From positions 1-7,381 of the forward strand of contig CAZSBS010000247.1 in NCBI GenBank assembly GCA_964605095.1: 7,381 bases of DNA, in the 5' to 3' direction. Positions 4,679 through 7,381 of the stretch are shown in pieces; the stretch's first letter is position 1; each line of letters starts with the position of its first letter. The position numbers and the translations under genes are program-made. The notes beneath the pieces were generated by a model. The model was not told the origin of the DNA. It did no database searches and was given only the letters and a program-made list of their open reading frames with translations. The DNA comes from JAUWQU01 sp964605095. GTDB lineage: Bacteria; Planctomycetota; Phycisphaerae; SM23-33.

Positions 4679-6076
4679 CTATTTTGTGCCGTCCGCTTTC
4701 GGCGGCTCGGCTGGCCGGTTGCGGATGTTTTCGATACGCTGGCGGACGTCGCGGTAGTTGTAGTCGAGTTGGGCGACGTCGGAGAACTGCTCCAGGGCCC
4801 GATCGAACTGTCCCATGCTTTCCAGCACATCTCCGAGGAAATACCGCAACTCCTTGGTGAACTCCTCGGTGGATTCCGACTCGAGGGCCTTCTCGAAGGT
4901 CTCGGCGGCCATGCTGAACCAGCCTTTCTTGACGAATGCCTGCCCGATGAGGCTGCGCGCCCTCAGGCTCCTCCGCGGGTCTCGCTGGGCGGTCTGAAGC
5001 GAGGCGATCGCCTCGTCGTACTGGGCCGAAAGGAACTGCCGCCGGCCCATCTCGAACTGAAGGCCGAGGTCCGTTGGGTAGTTGGCGCAGCGCTCCTTGT
5101 ATTCGTCCAACTCGAAAGCCAATTGTCGTCGGGCCTGCTCGGTGGCCCCGGCCGTGTCGCCGGAATCGCGCAACTGCCGGAACCGACGGGACATCTGCCT
5201 TATGTGGATGTCGCCTATACGCATCTTGAACTGGTAGGCGCCGCTGTCCTTGTGGGACTTGGCGAGTATGTCGATCGCCTCGTTCTCGTACGCCTCGTTT
5301 TCTATCTTCAGCAGGGCGTCGACCACGTTGTTGATCTTGCCCGCGACGTGGGGGTTCTCGAGGTAATCCTGGCGGCACCTCTTGATCTGCGCGAGGAGGT
5401 ATTCCTCGTCCTTGACCAACGCGTCCTTCTTCTGGATCTTCTGCTGAGCTTCCAGGTTGTCGACGCCCTTGGTGAAGTCGCCCTCTTCCTCGAACTTGCC
5501 CTTGTCGATCGTGTACAGGGCCGACAGGCTGCGCATGCGGTCGCGCAACTCGCCGTCATTGGGGTCCGCCTGCATCGCCATGTCGCAGGCCTGGACCGAC
5601 ATCGAAAAGTCCTTGGCTGTCTCGAAGGCGTTAATCAGCTCGACCAGTATCCGCTTGTTGGGCTTCTTGGCCTGGCGCTGGCTCTCCAGCAGTTGCAGGC
5701 TGATCCAATGCGCCACGCCGGTCAGCTCGCACTTCTTGGCGGCGTGGAGAACCTGTATCATGTTGGACACCGAGCCTGGGTCCTTGGCCAGCATGTACTC
5801 CGCGTTGACGAGGTTCTGGACCGGGTCCTTGCCGGGGCGGCGCTTGAACTGGTCGATCATGCCCGCCGGCTTGCCCCCCTGAGCCTTGCGGTTCATGGAC
5901 ACCTTGCGCAGAGGCTTGTGCCCACGTTCCAGGTTCTCCGGCTCACGAGAAATGCCCTCGAGGTACATCTCGATCGCGAAGTCCCAATTGCCCGTTTCGG
6001 CCACCTGGTCGGCACGCTCGAAGAAGGCGTTGCCCTTGCCCGCGTTGGGGCTACTGTTCGTTTCTGCGCTGGTCAT
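4679..6076 (-). CDS. Cytoplasmic tetratricopeptide-repeat protein of unknown function (465 aa)
   Basis: The protein has no signal peptide or membrane helix. It is highly charged and almost wholly helical. The N-terminal part has a TPR-like pair (GNAFFERADQVAETGNWDFA, 15-34, then EMYLEGISREPEN) followed by a basic linker rich in Lys, Arg and Gly (52-72). Residues 85-180 form further helix pairs (ISLQLLESQRQAKKP; QACDMAMQADPNDGELRDRM). Residues 180-330 are a charged segment likely to form long helices or a coiled coil. Residues 337-440 hold the clearest tandem TPRs (GLQFEMGRRQFLSAQYDEAI; IGQAFVKKGWFSMAAETFEK; YFLGDVLESMGQFDRALEQF). TPR domains bind other proteins; the partner is not shown. The ATG at 6076 has AGAGG 8 bases upstream; an out-of-frame ATG lies four bases earlier at 6080. 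It has its own promoter (6117-6145) and lies between rsmA and rpsT, so a ribosome-linked role is possible but only inferred. Confidence 0.85.
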   Translation of the reverse strand: MTSAETNSSPNAGKGNAFFERADQVAETGNWDFAIEMYLEGISREPENLERGHKPLRKVSMNRKAQGGKPAGMIDQFKRRPGKDPVQNLVNAEYMLAKDPGSVSNMIQVLHAAKKCELTGVAHWISLQLLESQRQAKKPNKRILVELINAFETAKDFSMSVQACDMAMQADPNDGELRDRMRSLSALYTIDKGKFEEEGDFTKGVDNLEAQQKIQKKDALVKDEEYLLAQIKRCRQDYLENPHVAGKINNVVDALLKIENEAYENEAIDILAKSHKDSGAYQFKMRIGDIHIRQMSRRFRQLRDSGDTAGATEQARRQLAFELDEYKERCANYPTDLGLQFEMGRRQFLSAQYDEAIASLQTAQRDPRRSLRARSLIGQAFVKKGWFSMAAETFEKALESESTEEFTKELRYFLGDVLESMGQFDRALEQFSDVAQLDYNYRDVRQRIENIRNRPAEPPKADGTK

Positions 6077-6116
6077 TCATACTTCCTCTAACTGGGTTCA
6101 CTCCTGACGGTGCGAT

Positions 6117-6145
6117 ACTTTACTCAGGCGGCCCGGGCTTGGCAA
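6117..6145 (-). promoter_or_regulatory. Promoter of the TPR gene
   Basis: The minus strand reads TTGCCA (6145-6140; five of six bases), a 17-base spacer and TAAAGT (6122-6117; four of six). A start near 6110 gives a leader of about 34 bases before the ATG at 6076. The -35 box lies inside a small palindrome, GGCTT-ggc-AAGCC (6136-6148), which could be an operator or simply chance. Confidence 0.62.
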
Positions 6146-6209
6146 GCCAACTTGCGGCCGGGCTTGGCGTTCCCGGCTGCGCCGCGGGGCGTCATTGGCG
6201 TCAAGCCCG
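6134..6209. repeat. Repeated CGGGCTTG words around the TPR promoter
   Basis: CGGGCTTGGC occurs at 6134-6143 and 6159-6168 (25 bases apart, start to start), and the inverted word CAAGCCCG at 6202-6209. The second and third copies form an 8-bp inverted repeat with a 35-base spacer; the first covers part of the -35 region. No T-run follows, so this is not a convincing rsmA terminator. It may be an operator or GC-biased chance. Confidence 0.35.
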
Positions 6210-6270
6210 CCGTTACAGGCGCACTGCGAACGGCACTGCGCAACCGGTTCGGCGGCACCAGCCTGACTGT

Positions 6271-7173
6271 TCATTCTACCGCGCGGGACAGGGTGTTGGC
6301 AAATGCCAGAAACTCGCCCGGTTCAATACGTTCGGGCCGGCACGACGGGTTGATTCCGGCCGAGGCCATCGACGCCTCCACGGCCTCGGGCGGGAAATCC
6401 AGGCCCTTGCGCCGGCTGATGGAACGGATCTGCTTTCGGCGCTGGCCGAAGGCGTGGGCGAGCAGCCGCTGGAGGACCGCCACGTCCTCCAGCAGGGCGG
6501 CCTTGTCGGCGTCGAAGTCGAAACGGCACATGCGGCTCTCGACGTTGGGGCGGGGCCAGAACGACCCCGGCGAGACGACCGGCCCGGGCCTTATGCTGCC
6601 CATGACGGCCACCATCACGCTTACCGGGCCGTAGGCGTCCGACCCGCAAGGAGCGGCCAGGCGGTCGGCGACCTCGCGCTGGACGGTGAAGGTTATCCGC
6701 TCGAAGAGACGCCGCTCAGGGGCAGGCTGCCTGAGCTGCCGCCACGACTCGGCCAGGCATTCCGCAATCAGCGACGTGGCGATGTTGTACGGGAGATTTG
6801 ACACCAGTTGCGTCCGCTGGGGCAGGGCCTCGAGCACCTCCGGGGCAAGCACGTGCTTGCCGGCCAGGACGTCGCCCTCGATCAGCGTGAAACCCGCCCG
6901 CCCGGCCAGGCGCTGGCGCAGCAGGCGGCACATGCCGTGGTCGATCTCGCAGGCCACCACGCCGGCACCCAGGCCAAGAAGCTCTTCTGTCAGCGTACCG
7001 GTGCCCGGCCCGACCTCCAGAACGGTCAGGCCGGCCGGCGGCTCGGCAAGCTCCAGCAGCTTGGCCAGCATGTTGTGATCGATCAGGAAACACTGGCCGA
7101 AAGCCTTCTGAGGCGAAAGGCCGGCCGCTTCGAGCATCCGGCGAATTTCGGTGAGAGTCTGCATAGCAGGCAT
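6271..7173 (-). CDS. rsmA: 16S rRNA (adenine1518-N6/adenine1519-N6)-dimethyltransferase
   Basis: This 300-residue SAM-dependent enzyme (also called KsgA) dimethylates two adjacent adenines in helix 45 of 16S rRNA late in small-subunit assembly. Landmarks in order: KAFGQCFLID (23-32), SAM motif I VLEVGPGTGTLTEEL (51-65), the ribose-binding acid in VACEID (73-78), EGDVL (99-103), the catalytic NLPY motif (126-129), FTVQREVADRL (162-172), YGPVSVM (181-187), SFWPRPNVES (204-213) and FGQRRKQIRS (242-251) in the RNA-binding C-terminal domain. Length is close to the usual 270-300. The family's GQ-N/H-FL is GQCFL here. The ATG at 7173 is assumed; an in-frame ATG at 7164 is nearly as good and neither has a clear ribosome site. 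No confident promoter was found, although 112 bases separate it from the divergent HIT gene. Confidence 0.95.
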   Translation of the reverse strand: MPAMQTLTEIRRMLEAAGLSPQKAFGQCFLIDHNMLAKLLELAEPPAGLTVLEVGPGTGTLTEELLGLGAGVVACEIDHGMCRLLRQRLAGRAGFTLIEGDVLAGKHVLAPEVLEALPQRTQLVSNLPYNIATSLIAECLAESWRQLRQPAPERRLFERITFTVQREVADRLAAPCGSDAYGPVSVMVAVMGSIRPGPVVSPGSFWPRPNVESRMCRFDFDADKAALLEDVAVLQRLLAHAFGQRRKQIRSISRRKGLDFPPEAVEASMASAGINPSCRPERIEPGEFLAFANTLSRAVE

Positions 7174-7248
7174 CAGACTACAAACAAGGGCCGGGCGGCA
7201 AGCGCGAAAATCACAATCCGCCGTCTTCCGCCTTCAGCCTGCCGCACG

Positions 7249-7277
7249 TTGTCTTTGCCCGGCGCCGCCTGTATATT
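7249..7277 (+). promoter_or_regulatory. Promoter of the HIT-family gene, predicting a leaderless mRNA
   Basis: The sequence shows TTGTCT (7249-7254), a 17-base spacer and TATATT (7272-7277; five of six consensus). Transcription would begin near 7283-7286, and the ATG is at 7286. No Shine-Dalgarno fits in the intervening AGTCCGCC. Confidence 0.6.
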
Positions 7278-7285
7278 AGTCCGCC

Positions 7286-7381
7286 ATGGACGAATCGCAG
7301 AGCAATACCGGGCGACAGGGGCCCGTCAACATCTGGGCGCCGTGGCGGATCGAGTACATCGAGTCGCTGGGCAAGGATTCC
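7286..7381 (+). CDS. HIT-family (histidine triad) nucleotide-binding protein, N-terminal part
   Basis: Only 32 codons are in the window; the frame stays open to the right edge. After a short polar start (MDESQSNTGRQGPV) comes NIWAPWRIEYIESLGK. This closely matches the opening of HIT proteins of the diadenosine tetraphosphate phosphorylase-like group (typically LWAPWRMEYI followed by a Cys-containing metal site). The HxHxH active-site triad would lie beyond the edge. Such proteins hydrolyse or transfer nucleotides. The gene is divergent from rsmA. The start is supported by a promoter whose -10 ends eight bases before the ATG. The identification rests on one short but distinctive motif. Confidence 0.75.
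   Translation, partial: MDESQSNTGRQGPVNIWAPWRIEYIESLGKDS

Noticed and set aside
4580..6091. 503-codon plus-strand open frame opposite the TPR gene
   Set aside because: It is an antisense shadow produced by high GC at codon third positions. It has no family motif and its sequence is Leu/Val/Gly-rich filler; the minus-strand frame has TPR motifs, a ribosome site and a promoter.
6139..6801. 220-codon plus-strand open frame opposite rsmA
   Set aside because: It is an antisense shadow of a confidently identified gene with no motif of its own.
7174..7285. Promoter for rsmA on the minus strand
   Set aside because: TAATAT near 7272-7279 and TTGCCG near 7190 were considered, but none has a partner box at 16-18 bases, so no rsmA promoter was called.
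1..7381. tRNA, rRNA, transposase or phage genes
   Set aside because: I saw no cloverleaf with a TTC-loop signature, no rRNA core sequence, and no transposase or integrase motif in any frame.

Overview
The window looks like chromosomal DNA from a GC-rich bacterium of the Planctomycetota, probably a Phycisphaerae-type lineage. This is inferred from three things: a predicted exosortase-sorted (PEP-CTERM-like) small protein, an AsmA-like membrane protein of the kind common in that group, and intergenic DNA rich in short phrase repeats. No marker here fixes the taxon. The window holds core housekeeping genes and shows no mobile element, CRISPR array, tRNA or rRNA. Eight genes are on the minus strand; one partial gene at the right edge is on the plus strand.

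Right to left, in the direction of minus-strand transcription: 7286-7381 is the start of a plus-strand HIT-family gene with a probably leaderless promoter. 6271-7173 is rsmA (16S rRNA dimethyladenosine transferase). 4679-6076 is a large soluble TPR protein with its own promoter. 4323-4586 is rpsT (ribosomal protein S20, GTG start), also with its own promoter and followed by a terminator-like hairpin. 3610-4206 is a TlyA/FtsJ-like rRNA 2'-O-methyltransferase that lacks the S4 domain. Three of these four genes concern the ribosome, so this half reads as a small-subunit biogenesis neighbourhood with an uncharacterised TPR protein inside it.

1408-3427 is a two-gene operon: ino1 (myo-inositol-1-phosphate synthase, actinobacterial type) and, 13 bases later, a CDP-alcohol phosphatidyltransferase with the features of phosphatidylinositol-phosphate synthase. 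One makes inositol phosphate from glucose-6-phosphate and the other attaches it to CDP-diacylglycerol. The operon has a near-consensus promoter and a leader of about 90 bases. This is the most informative metabolic signal in the window.

964-1407 is a gene-free stretch made of short tandem phrase repeats, with one possible terminator. 721-963 encodes an 80-residue signal-peptide-plus-sorting-signal protein, and 1-585 the N-terminus of an AsmA/TamB-like membrane-anchored protein running off the left edge. No wholly new system is evident. The points worth following are the inositol-lipid operon, the S4-less TlyA-like gene placed directly behind a terminator, the heptamer repeats and the minimal PEP-CTERM protein.
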